From CAYFZO01 sp965226235 (GTDB lineage Bacteria > Pseudomonadota > Gammaproteobacteria > Poriferisulfidales > Oxydemutatoraceae), in the NCBI GenBank assembly GCA_965226235.1, contig OZ245335.1, positions 1,302,001-1,366,000 on the forward strand: a stretch of 64,000 bases of DNA, in the 5' to 3' direction. Under the pieces are notes generated by a model. That model searched no databases. It saw nothing but the letters and a program-made list of their open reading frames with translations, and had not been told where the DNA came from. Position 1 is the first letter of the stretch. Every line of letters begins with the position of its first letter. This document shows, one piece after another, positions 25,648 through 34,372 of the stretch. The position numbers and the translations under genes were made by a program.

Positions 25648-25832
25648 CGGTATTACAGCCGAGGTAACAAAGAGGCAAAACCGTGCATCATTCCCGCGCG
25701 CTTCATATTGCACTGAAGCAGAGGAATGATTCCCCAGCGCCGGGTTGTTGCAACCAACCCGTGCCGCGGCACGGTGCCATCCTTACTGAAGGCCGCCAGA
25801 CAGTTACGGGTTCGATTCGCCGGCACCGTGAT

Positions 25833-26579
25833 TTACCAATAACGCTCAACGGTGATATGCCCGGGTGTGCGACGGCGGTTCTTGCACAACCTTTTCTGCT
25901 CGAGCGCAACCGTCGAATCCCTCACCATATCGGGATTGCCGCAAATCATGACCTGAGAATCCTGGTTGAACGGCACTGCGCTACGTTTCTCAAGCGTGCC
26001 ATCCAGGATGGCTGCCGGAATTCTTCCACGCATTGCGAAATCGTTCTGCTCGCGGCTAACGAATAGAATCACCGAGAGTTGATCGGCGTGCTCTTCGACC
26101 AGTTTCTCGATGACTTCCTGGTAGGAAAGATCCCGAGCGTTGCGCACGGCATGAACCAGCACAACGTATTCAAACCGCTGCCATGGCGTCGCGGTTCTCA
26201 AAATGGAAAGAAACGGACCGAGCCCGGTACCCGTTGCCAGCAACCATAGATATTTTCCATCAGGCACTTCATCGAGCACCAGAAATCCCGACCCCTTATC
26301 CGTAACCCACACACGGTCTTCTCCTTTCAATGCGGCGAGCTTCGGCGACAGTGGCCCTTCGGGCACGATCGATGAATAAAACTCGAGTATGGGCTCATGC
26401 GGAGCGTTGACAAACGAATAAGGCCGCGCGATTCGCCTGCCCTCGATGTCCAACGCCAGCTTGGCGAACTGGCCCGCTGTGAATGGCACTGGCTCGGTTT
26501 GTACGCACAGCGAATAAAGATATTCCGTCCATCGCCTGATTTCAACGACATGCCCTTCGACAAATTTTTCCGTAAACAT
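25833..26579 (-). CDS. fpr: Ferredoxin/flavodoxin-NADP+ reductase
   Basis: 248 residues. The FAD-binding motif is RPYSFVN; the NADP-binding part has LLATGTGLGPFLSILR and MICGNPDMVRD, and the C-terminus ends HITVERYW, all typical of bacterial Fpr. It exchanges electrons between NADPH and ferredoxin or flavodoxin in the cytoplasm. ATG at 26579 is preferred; a TTG six codons upstream is possible. Confidence 0.9.
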   Translation of the reverse strand: MFTEKFVEGHVVEIRRWTEYLYSLCVQTEPVPFTAGQFAKLALDIEGRRIARPYSFVNAPHEPILEFYSSIVPEGPLSPKLAALKGEDRVWVTDKGSGFLVLDEVPDGKYLWLLATGTGLGPFLSILRTATPWQRFEYVVLVHAVRNARDLSYQEVIEKLVEEHADQLSVILFVSREQNDFAMRGRIPAAILDGTLEKRSAVPFNQDSQVMICGNPDMVRDSTVALEQKRLCKNRRRTPGHITVERYW

Positions 26580-26734
26580 AATTGGAGCCAGGACCAACCG
26601 ATAAAATGAGAATTATGCCACGTAACCCATTGACGAACTCGACCTGCTTTCGTCATTCCCATGAGCCGCACCGGTTTTTGTTATCATTGCGCGGGGCACC
26701 CCCTCGATAACTTCATGCACACCTTCGATACTTC

Positions 26735-29647
26735 ATGATTACTGGTTCTAAAAAAGCGAACGCGTCGGCTCACGCCAAGGGGCAGTTGCCCCGCTTCGAG
26801 CGCCATGACCGGCAGCAGGTCAAGCACACGACCTGTTATATGTGTGCGTGCCGTTGCGGAATCCGGGTGACCATCGAGGACAACAAGATCCGCTTCATCC
26901 AAGGGAACCCGAGACACCCTGTCAACCGGGGGGTGCTGTGCGCAAAAGGGAACGCCGGCATCATGAAGCAGGAATCGCCGGCCAAGCTGAACGCGCCACT
27001 GCTAAGAAAACCTGGCAGCGAACGCGGCAGTGGTGAATTCGAGGAGATTTCCTGGGAGAAGGCACTGGATATACTCACCGAGCGACTTGCCGACATCCGT
27101 AAAACCGACCCTAAAAAGCTTGCCTATTTCACCGGACGCGACCAGATGCAGGCGCTCACCGGACTATGGGCACAGCAGTTTGGCACCTGCAACTGGGCTG
27201 CACACGGGGGATTTTGCTCGGTCAACATGGCGGCGGCCGGGCTGTATACGATGGGACATTCCTTCTGGGAGTTTGGCGACCCCGATTGGGACCGCACCAA
27301 ATATTTCGTTCTGTGGGGAGTCGCCGAAGACCATTCTTCAAACCCGATAAAAATCGGCCTGGAAAAATTAAAACGGCGAGGCGCAAAGTTCGTTTCGATC
27401 AACCCCGTTCGCACCGGATATCAAGCGATTGCCGATGAGTGGATTCCCATCAAGCCAGGCACCGACGCGATACTGGCACTGTCGATGGTCCACGTTTTGC
27501 TGAGCCGCGAATTGTTTGACTGGGAGTTTTTGATTCGCTATACCAACGCGACGCATCTGGTCGTGCAGACACCGGGAGAAAAAGGCGACGGTCTGCTCTA
27601 TCGCGACAGCGACGGCAATCCTGTCCTGTATGACACCGCTACGGGAGAGTTCGTGGAGGCGATGACCATCGGCACCAAACCAGCGCTATTCGGCGAATTC
27701 ACTACCCCTGAAGGAACCCGGGTGAAAACCTCCTTCACGCTGCTTGCCGAACGTTACCTGAGCGATGAATACTCTCCGCAGCACGCGGCCGAAGTGTGCG
27801 GGGTCTCCGCCGATACCATCGAACGCATCGCGCTCGAGATGGCGCATATCGCTTTCGAAGAAGAAATCTCGATTGATTGCGAATGGGTCGACTGGAGCGG
27901 ACGCAAACATGACAAGTTTATCGGCAGGCCGGTCTCCATGCACGCGATGCGTGGCATTTCAGCACATTCGAACGGCTTCCAGACCTGTCGTGCCCTGCAC
28001 TTGCTACAGATCATACTTGGCACCATCGACTGCCCAGGAGGACATCGCGCCAAAGCACCCTATCCCAAGCATATACCGCCACCGTTGAAACCGGCCAAAG
28101 GCACGGCACCAGGCAAGCCTCTGGATGCACCCCCGCTGGGGTTCCCAACCGGCCCCGAAGACCTGGTCGTCGATGCAGACGGGAACCCGTTGCGCATCGA
28201 CAAAGCTTATTCATGGGAAGCCCCGCTCGCCAACCACGGGCTGATGCACATGGTGATTACCAACGCGACCAACGGAGACCCCTACCCGATAGACACATTG
28301 CTGATATTCATGGCGAACATGGCCTGGAACTCGAGCATGAACACCACCGAGGTGCGCAAGATGCTCAAGCGGAAAGGGGAAAGCGGCGAGTACAAAATCC
28401 CCTTCCTTGTCGTCGTCGACGCGTTTCAGTCGGAAATGGTCGACTTTGCCGATCTGGTTCTGCCGGATACGACATACCTCGAACGCTACGACGCGATATC
28501 GATACTTGACCGCCCTATTTCAGAACCCGACGCGGTGTGCGATGCGATCCGCGCACCGGTGCTCAAAGTCGATCGAAACGTGCGCCCCTGGCAGGAAGTC
28601 ATGGTGGAACTGGCAGGACGGCTCGAATTCCCCGCGTTTGTCAATGAAGACGGCAGCCGCAAATACAGGGACTACAAGGACTTCATCGTGAACTACGAAA
28701 AAGCCCCAGGTATAGGTTTCCTTGCCGGGTGGAGAGACGGCAACCAGCCACTGCGCGGCAAACCCAACCCGCAACAATGGGAAAGATACGTGGAAAACGA
28801 AGCCTTTTTTCGCTACGAGTTGCCACTGGAGCAACGCTTCTACCGCTTCGCCAACAAGCATTACCTGACATTTGCGAAGGAAGTGGGATTCAATGCCGTA
28901 GACGACCCCATCGTGATCGAACTGTATTCTGAAACGTTGCAAAAATTCAGACTTGCCGCAGCAGGGCTGTATGGTGACACACAACCCAACAACCCGACCG
29001 ATCGCGAACGTGTCAAGACTTTCTTTGATCCGCTTCCGTTTTATTACGCGCCGCTGGAACATACGCGCGTGAACCACGAGACATATCCGCTGTATGCGAT
29101 CACCCAGCGTCCGATGCCCATGTATCACTCCTGGGACTCGCAAAACGTCTGGCTGAGACAGATACTGGCGCAAAACCTGCTGTATATGAACCGCCGACGC
29201 GGCGAACAGCTTGGCCTCGAAGATTGGTCCTGGGTATGGGTCGAGTCTCACAACGGCCGGGTACGGGCGCAGGTGAAATTCATGGAAGGCGTACAGGAAG
29301 ACACGGTGTGGACCTGGAATGCCATCGGCAAACACCGCGGCACCTGGGGACTGCAAGAGAACGCTAACGAGGTAACCGACGCGTTCCTTCTCAACCACCT
29401 CATCCGGGAAACGCTGCCCGACAATAACACCGACGAACGCGCACTGACCAACTCGGACCCAATCACCGGACAAGCCGCCTGGTATGATCTGCGGGTCAAG
29501 GTTTATCCTGCCGACCCCCCCGCCACCGTCGACAGCGCACCCTCTTCCTACACCCGCGGCAACGATTCAACCCTGCGCTACCAGACGCACAAAGCGGTAA
29601 ACCTCAGCCGCACCATGCGTGACGTACTGACCCGGGGAATCAAATAA
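26735..29647 (+). CDS. soeA: SoeA, molybdopterin subunit of cytoplasmic-facing sulfite dehydrogenase
   Basis: 970 residues of the DMSO-reductase/PSR family. A [4Fe-4S] site lies at the N-terminus (CYMCACRCG ... GVLCAKGNAG), followed by bis-MGD-binding domains. There is no Tat signal, which matches SoeA facing the cytoplasm. With SoeB (1 base away) and SoeC it oxidises sulfite directly to sulfate, completing the route that begins with rDsr. The gene order soeABC and lengths match the known Allochromatium complex. Confidence 0.9.
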   Translation: MITGSKKANASAHAKGQLPRFERHDRQQVKHTTCYMCACRCGIRVTIEDNKIRFIQGNPRHPVNRGVLCAKGNAGIMKQESPAKLNAPLLRKPGSERGSGEFEEISWEKALDILTERLADIRKTDPKKLAYFTGRDQMQALTGLWAQQFGTCNWAAHGGFCSVNMAAAGLYTMGHSFWEFGDPDWDRTKYFVLWGVAEDHSSNPIKIGLEKLKRRGAKFVSINPVRTGYQAIADEWIPIKPGTDAILALSMVHVLLSRELFDWEFLIRYTNATHLVVQTPGEKGDGLLYRDSDGNPVLYDTATGEFVEAMTIGTKPALFGEFTTPEGTRVKTSFTLLAERYLSDEYSPQHAAEVCGVSADTIERIALEMAHIAFEEEISIDCEWVDWSGRKHDKFIGRPVSMHAMRGISAHSNGFQTCRALHLLQIILGTIDCPGGHRAKAPYPKHIPPPLKPAKGTAPGKPLDAPPLGFPTGPEDLVVDADGNPLRIDKAYSWEAPLANHGLMHMVITNATNGDPYPIDTLLIFMANMAWNSSMNTTEVRKMLKRKGESGEYKIPFLVVVDAFQSEMVDFADLVLPDTTYLERYDAISILDRPISEPDAVCDAIRAPVLKVDRNVRPWQEVMVELAGRLEFPAFVNEDGSRKYRDYKDFIVNYEKAPGIGFLAGWRDGNQPLRGKPNPQQWERYVENEAFFRYELPLEQRFYRFANKHYLTFAKEVGFNAVDDPIVIELYSETLQKFRLAAAGLYGDTQPNNPTDRERVKTFFDPLPFYYAPLEHTRVNHETYPLYAITQRPMPMYHSWDSQNVWLRQILAQNLLYMNRRRGEQLGLEDWSWVWVESHNGRVRAQVKFMEGVQEDTVWTWNAIGKHRGTWGLQENANEVTDAFLLNHLIRETLPDNNTDERALTNSDPITGQAAWYDLRVKVYPADPPATVDSAPSSYTRGNDSTLRYQTHKAVNLSRTMRDVLTRGIK

Positions 29648-30346
29648 ATGCGACTCGGACTCGCCATAGACCTGGACACCTGCGTCGGATGCAACGCCTG
29701 TGCAGTTGCGTGCAAACAATGGAACGCCTCCGGCACAACCGGGCCGCTCACCGACTATAACCCGTTTGGCAAAGACCCAAGCGGGGTATGGTTCAACCGC
29801 ATCCGCCATTACGAAACAGGCGAGTATCCGAACAGCAAAACCGTGCACTTTCCGATGTCCTGCATGCACTGCGAAGATGCCGACTGCGTAACCGTGTGTC
29901 CGACGGGCGCATCTTACAAGCGACCGGAAGACGGCATCGTGCTGATCGATCAGGATAAGTGCATGGGATGCAACTATTGCGCGTGGGCCTGTCCCTATGG
30001 CGCGCGCGAGCTCGATCGGGAAGACGGCGTGATGAAAAAATGCACCTTGTGTATAGACCGTATTTACGATGAAAATCTGCCGGAAGAAGACCGGCAACCC
30101 GCCTGTGTATTGACCTGCCCGACGCACGCGCGTTTCTTTGGCGACTACGACGACCCGAACTCCGAAGTGTCGCGACTCACGCGCGAACGAGGCGGCCAGG
30201 CCTTGATGCCGGAACTGGGCTACAAGCCGACCAACATGTACCTGCCTCCGCGACAACCCACGCAGGTGAAAGCTTCCGACCCCGGTCTTAAAATGAATCT
30301 GGTAGACAAGGTCAAGGACTGGGTCAACCGTAGCGTCAGCAGGTAG
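29648..30346 (+). CDS. soeB: SoeB, Fe-S electron transfer subunit
   Basis: 232 residues with four cysteine groups for [4Fe-4S] clusters: CVGCNACAVACKQW, CMHCEDADCVTVCP, CMGCNYCAWACP, and CTLC followed by CVLTCP. It relays electrons from SoeA to the membrane subunit. The ATG follows the soeA stop at once, so the genes are coupled. Confidence 0.9.
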   Translation: MRLGLAIDLDTCVGCNACAVACKQWNASGTTGPLTDYNPFGKDPSGVWFNRIRHYETGEYPNSKTVHFPMSCMHCEDADCVTVCPTGASYKRPEDGIVLIDQDKCMGCNYCAWACPYGARELDREDGVMKKCTLCIDRIYDENLPEEDRQPACVLTCPTHARFFGDYDDPNSEVSRLTRERGGQALMPELGYKPTNMYLPPRQPTQVKASDPGLKMNLVDKVKDWVNRSVSR

Positions 30347-30363
30347 ATCCGCCGCCAGGTAAC

Positions 30364-31317
30364 ATGCATCCGGCGCTTTCCGTTATCCTGTTCACCGTAC
30401 TATCAGGCTTCGGGTACGGCTTGTTCATATCCCTCGCGCTGGTAGATCTCTTCGATCAATCGGCCGATGCACGGGTGTTTGTCAGCGGCGGCATCGCTGG
30501 CCTGATCTTGGTCACCGGCGGCCTGTTGTCTTCGACCCTGCACCTCGCCAATCCAAAAAACGCATGGCGTGCCTTTAGCCGTTTTCGCACCTCGTGGCTG
30601 TCGCGCGAAGGGGTTTTTGCGATACTTTTTTACCTGCCCGCCCTACCCTATCTCTATTGCTGGTATGACGGGGGGAGTTGCACAGGAACTACTCACGCGG
30701 CCCTGTCTCTGTCGATACTGGCCATTGCGCTGGCGACCGTATTCTCAACCGGGATGATTTACGCCTGCCTCAAACCCATCCGCCAGTGGCATACACCGCT
30801 GACCCCGATCAACTACGTGATGCTGTCGATCATGACCGGTTTTTTGCTATTCCTGCTGTTGCACCGCCTCTATGCACCCTCCGAAGCGCCGATGCTCTTC
30901 CCGGTCATCGCGGTCGTTCTGGTTGCATTGGCCGGGCTGGCAAAACTTGCCTATTACGTCTCGGTCATCCGGGAAAGCACCGACGCTGCGAAATCGAACG
31001 CCAATACGGCAACCAGCCTCACCCAGGCTCGGGTACGCCTGCTCGATGTCGGGCACACCGCGGGAACATTTCTGACCGACGAATTCGGCTACCAGGTAGC
31101 GGCACGGCGGCTGATGCGGTTACGCTTATCATCTGCTGTTTTCGCATTTGGCTTGCCGTTGCTGCTGTTGCTGACAGCAATGTTCAACCCACCAGGCAAT
31201 ATCGCCCTCATTGCCACGCTGCTGTCGGCAGCGGTCGGTGTAGGCATCGAAAGGTGGCTGTTCTTTGCCGATGCAAGACACGTCGTGAATCTATACCACG
31301 GAGCACAGCGCACGTAA
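30364..31317 (+). CDS. soeC: SoeC, DmsC/NrfD-like membrane anchor
   Basis: 317 residues, with about eight transmembrane helices and a DmsC-like pattern (STLHLANPKNAWRAFSRFRTSWLSREG). It anchors SoeAB to the inner membrane and passes electrons to quinone. It starts 17 bases after soeB. Confidence 0.88.
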   Translation: MHPALSVILFTVLSGFGYGLFISLALVDLFDQSADARVFVSGGIAGLILVTGGLLSSTLHLANPKNAWRAFSRFRTSWLSREGVFAILFYLPALPYLYCWYDGGSCTGTTHAALSLSILAIALATVFSTGMIYACLKPIRQWHTPLTPINYVMLSIMTGFLLFLLLHRLYAPSEAPMLFPVIAVVLVALAGLAKLAYYVSVIRESTDAAKSNANTATSLTQARVRLLDVGHTAGTFLTDEFGYQVAARRLMRLRLSSAVFAFGLPLLLLLTAMFNPPGNIALIATLLSAAVGVGIERWLFFADARHVVNLYHGAQRT

Positions 31318-31338
31318 CACTACCGGACAGTAGAGAGA

Positions 31339-31572
31339 ATGTCGTATTTCCTGTACAAAGTATCCACGCAGCCCGGCAACAAAACGCTGGAGTATATCGA
31401 GGAACACGATGCGTTCGTCGACGCAAAAACTTCGGCGCGGGCAAGGCGTGCAAACATCCCGGCAACCGGGAATTACATCATAAAGATGATATTTGCCTCC
31501 GACCAGGACGAAGCGGAAATGCTCCTGATGAAGAAACAGGAAGCACCGATATTGAAGGAGTGGGAAAAATAG
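31339..31572 (+). CDS. Small soluble protein of unknown function behind soeC
   Basis: 77 residues, charged and helical-looking (YIEEHDAFVDAKTSARARR), no cysteine, no signal. It starts 21 bases after soeC on the same strand and may be part of the soe transcript. I do not recognise a family. Confidence 0.6.
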   Translation: MSYFLYKVSTQPGNKTLEYIEEHDAFVDAKTSARARRANIPATGNYIIKMIFASDQDEAEMLLMKKQEAPILKEWEK

Positions 31573-31585
31573 TTTGCGGCTTGAA

Positions 31586-31613
31586 TTGCCCCATATGTGG
31601 TGGCCCCATACAA
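31586..31613. repeat. Solo end-like remnant of the recurring rve element
   Basis: CCCCATATGTGGTGGCCCCA resembles the end sequence TGTCCCATATGTGGTGGCGC that borders the rve-transposase copies at 43.0, 53.0 and 63.6 kb. No transposase part remains here. Confidence 0.35.
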
Positions 31614-31690
31614 GGGGTTGTATTTCATCGGATTTATTGGTGATAATACCCAATGGCCTTCTCTGATTTAAACAACGCGGGAGATTTCTA

Positions 31691-32344
31691 ATGCGCCTCT
31701 GCAAAGTATTACTGGTTTTTTTCGCCTCTCTGGCCCTGGCAGGGTGCGGTGCCAAACAGTGGGACTGGTTTTTTGGCGATGACGAAGATGAAGAAGTCAT
31801 CTATCAAAGCGAAGAAGAAGCGGTGGAATACGAAGATGTTGTCGAGGAAGAGTTTGAAGAAGAACAGTACGCGGAAGAAGAATACGAATATGAGTACGAG
31901 TACGAGTATGAAGACGACAATCCGGACCAGCCGCCACGTGGAGGCGGGCGAGGTGTTTCACGTTATGGAGATGAACCGGTATACCAGGAAAGGCAGCAGC
32001 CTGCGGAAGAAAGAACCCCGGGACGTACCTCCATCTATTTCGACTACAAAAAAGACATGGTGCCGGCCAACGGACTGAACCTGTTGCAGTTACACGCCCA
32101 GTTTCTGAAAGCAAACCCGGGCGTCGTCGTCACGGTTGAGGGTCATACCGACTCGGTCGCACCTGCTGAGTACAACAAACGCCTGGGATTGCGCCGCGCT
32201 GAAATGGTCGCCAATCTGCTCGTGGATATGGACGTGCCAGCCGCACAGATCGTGACCATCAGTTACGGAGAAGAGCGCCCGGCAGCCTCGGACGACAACC
32301 AGGAAGCGCACGCGCTGAACCGCCGCGTCGAACTCGCTTACTAA
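31691..32344 (+). CDS. OmpA/Pal-family lipoprotein with acidic Glu/Tyr linker
   Basis: 217 residues. A lipoprotein signal with lipobox LALAGC comes first. A low-complexity acidic linker follows (about 30-75, repeated EEYEYEYEYEYEDD). The C-terminal OmpA peptidoglycan-binding domain has SIYFDYKKDMV, VEGHTDSVAPAEYNKRLGLRRA and HALNRRVEL. It likely ties the outer membrane to peptidoglycan. The acidic linker could bind cations (inference). Its order relative to a tol-pal operon is not seen here. Confidence 0.88.
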   Translation: MRLCKVLLVFFASLALAGCGAKQWDWFFGDDEDEEVIYQSEEEAVEYEDVVEEEFEEEQYAEEEYEYEYEYEYEDDNPDQPPRGGGRGVSRYGDEPVYQERQQPAEERTPGRTSIYFDYKKDMVPANGLNLLQLHAQFLKANPGVVVTVEGHTDSVAPAEYNKRLGLRRAEMVANLLVDMDVPAAQIVTISYGEERPAASDDNQEAHALNRRVELAY

Positions 32345-32641
32345 ACTATCAGTCTGGCCATCAGCCTGGATTGGCTGGTTTGCTTTCGAGTTTCCTTCAA
32401 TGTGGGACCCTCGATTTGGGATTTGAAAAGCATCCTCTCCCCGTTCGTCCGCGCCATCCGAACCGGCCATCCGATTCTACCTGCCGGGCAGCCTTTCAAG
32501 TAAGATCAAACAGCGGGCAAATAACCGGACCGCACGCGGCCAAAAGCGCTTTCAGGTAGCAATTCTCCACCCCTGTGCAGATCCATCATCCATGGATCCA
32601 TTGCGCGAGCGGGCACGCGCCGCATCGGCTGTTCCTGTTGC

Positions 32642-32678
32642 AAAAAAAAACTGCCGGCAAGAAGCCGGCAGTTTTCCA
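32642..32678. terminator. Bidirectional rho-independent terminator
   Basis: Perfect hairpin AAACTGCCGGC-AAGAA-GCCGGCAGTTT, with an A-run on the left and a T-run on the right. It can end transcription of the lipoprotein gene side (plus) and of the HvfA-like gene (minus, ending 32714). Confidence 0.85.
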
Positions 32679-32713
32679 TTTATTCGGCGAAGCGCCGTTG
32701 TCAAGCAGGGATG

Positions 32714-33016
32714 TTATCCGCACGAACCCTCGCCGCGCTTGTCTTCACTGCCAGAAGACCCCTCTCCTCCGCCACAAGAACCCTCACCGCAGGATCCTTC
32801 GCCCTTCTTGTCCTTGTCACCATCGCACGGCCTGCCATCGCCCTTGGAATCTCCATGGCTATCAGCCACCATGTAGCCGGACGGTAATTTCTCCGCCGCG
32901 AAGGGATTTTCAGCCACATTGGCAGTTGCGGCAAGGCTCGCAACCAGAAACCCACTTGTGGCCAACGTGGCCGAAACCAACCTGATGGATTTTTTCATTG
33001 TCGTCGTTTTTTTCAT
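32714..33016 (-). CDS. hvfA: HvfA-like RiPP precursor (metal-binding bufferin type), orphan
   Basis: 100 residues. A signal peptide (MKKSIRLVSATLATSGFLVASLAATA) is followed by NPFAAEKLPSGYMVAD, the conserved leader part of HvfA-type precursors, and a Gly/Ser/Cys-rich tail with three GEGSCG units and one EGSSG. In the family, EGKCG-type motifs are converted by HvfB (DUF692) and HvfC to copper-binding heterocycles. No hvfB or hvfC lies in this window, so maturation would need enzymes elsewhere. The Lys of EGKCG is Ser here. The GGAG before 33016 supports this start. Confidence 0.65.
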   Translation of the reverse strand: MKKTTTMKKSIRLVSATLATSGFLVASLAATANVAENPFAAEKLPSGYMVADSHGDSKGDGRPCDGDKDKKGEGSCGEGSCGGGEGSSGSEDKRGEGSCG

Positions 33017-33115
33017 GATTCTATCTAACTCCGGTATAGCCGTTGAATAATTGTTTGCGAAAAAATCGCTTGGCACAGTATTGCCGAATTGCCGACAATA
33101 AATCAAGGTTGTGTA

Positions 33116-33175
33116 TGGATCCACCACCTATGGGACAAACGTGACCCGTGTCGGGCAAGCATCTGTCTCTGGCCT
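33116..33175. repeat. Remnant of the recurring rve element end
   Basis: The stretch with CACCTATGGGACAAAC and CGGGCAAGCAT matches, with changes, the outer end found at 43014-43075 and 52985-53045. Only the tip of the element is left. Confidence 0.45.
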
Positions 33176-33257
33176 CCTGCAGAACGGCTCAACGCGACCC
33201 GGGAGCGCCCCTCACCAGGGTTCCCCGTGTAAAAAAACTGAAGCCCGCAACAACTGC

Positions 33258-33890
33258 CTACAGTCGTTTTTCCCGGTACTCGCACAGGTCACTGATCAGG
33301 CATCCGCCACAGGCGGGGCTCCTTGCCGTACAGACGTACCTCCCATGCAGAATAAGCCAATGATGGGCGTGGCACTTGAATGCATCCGGAACAAACTTCA
33401 ACAGTTTTTTCTCGACCGCGAGCGGCGTTCTGCCTGGCGCGAGACCTGTCCGGTTGGACACTCTGAATATATGCGTGTCAACTGCGATCGTCGGCTCTCC
33501 AAACGCACTATTGAGGATCACGTTCGCAGTCTTTCTGCCAACCCCCGGCAAACGCTCCAGTTCCTCTCGCGTCCCCGGTATTTTCCCCGCATGTTCTTCG
33601 AGCAGAATCCTGCATGTCCCGATGATGTTGCCTGCCTTGGAGTTGAACAGCCCGATTGTCTTGATATAACTTTTCAGTTTCTCTTCTCCGAGCGCATACA
33701 TCTTTGCCGCCGTGCCGGCTTCCTTGAACAGTTTTTTCGTCGCCTTGTTCACGCCGATGTCGGTCGCCTGGGCAGACAGGATCACTGCGATCAAAAGCTG
33801 AAACCGGGAGCGGTAACGCAATTCGGTTTTCGGGTGCGGGTTCCAAGCCCTGAAGCGAACAAAAACAGCGGTTCTTTTTTCCTGATTCAC
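33258..33890 (-). CDS. nth: Endonuclease III (Nth)
   Basis: 210 residues, closely following E. coli Nth: helix-hairpin-helix LPGVGRKTANVIL with the catalytic lysine, catalytic Asp in AVDTHIFRV, and the cluster loop CTARSPACGGCLISDLC. It removes oxidised pyrimidines from DNA. A GTG at 33890 gives VNQEKRTAVFVRF, which aligns with the E. coli start and makes a GTGA overlap with the upstream ferredoxin gene. A longer frame to 33908 is unlikely. Confidence 0.93.
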   Translation of the reverse strand: MNQEKRTAVFVRFRAWNPHPKTELRYRSRFQLLIAVILSAQATDIGVNKATKKLFKEAGTAAKMYALGEEKLKSYIKTIGLFNSKAGNIIGTCRILLEEHAGKIPGTREELERLPGVGRKTANVILNSAFGEPTIAVDTHIFRVSNRTGLAPGRTPLAVEKKLLKFVPDAFKCHAHHWLILHGRYVCTARSPACGGCLISDLCEYREKRL

Positions 33891-34300
33891 CCGGAGGAAC
33901 CCTGACACAATTTGTCCGGCGGACTCGCGTCCGCTTTTTCGCTGATCGCCTTTTTCAACGCATCACGCTGCAGCGCCATCAGGTCGGCATCTCGCCGGGT
34001 GCGCGCGGTCAGCCTCGCCTGGCGATGCCTGCGTCGTTTTCGTGCCGTCACTGCCTGCTCGCGCGCCGAAGCGGTAGCCGAGGCAGCAACCATCGCGATA
34101 CAGTCGGTAGGGCAAGGCGCTACGCACAACTCACAACCGATGCACTCCAATCCCAGCACCGTGTGCATGAAGGTAGAGGCACCGATAATCGCGTCGACCG
34201 GGCACGCCTTGATGCATAAGGCACAGCCGATGCACTCGGATTCATCGACCACGGCGACCTGACGCTCGCGACGCTGCGGGTTTGCCGACGACTCAGACAT
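33887..34300 (-). CDS. RnfB/RsxB-like two-cluster ferredoxin
   Basis: 137 residues with two [4Fe-4S] motifs, CIGCALCIKACP and CIGCELCVAPCP, followed by a basic Arg-rich tail. It matches the ferredoxin half of RnfB but lacks the N-terminal membrane helix and the Fe-S domain of full RnfB, so it is a short RnfB-like protein. Linkage to nth is common in gammaproteobacteria (rnf-nth), which supports the call. Confidence 0.82.
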   Translation of the reverse strand: MSESSANPQRRERQVAVVDESECIGCALCIKACPVDAIIGASTFMHTVLGLECIGCELCVAPCPTDCIAMVAASATASAREQAVTARKRRRHRQARLTARTRRDADLMALQRDALKKAISEKADASPPDKLCQGSSG

Positions 34301-34372
34301 CGCCCTCCGCGACCTCTCCGATACAAGCCCCCCGGCGGTTGCCTCCGACAACAAACAATTTCTTTCCTGCGT

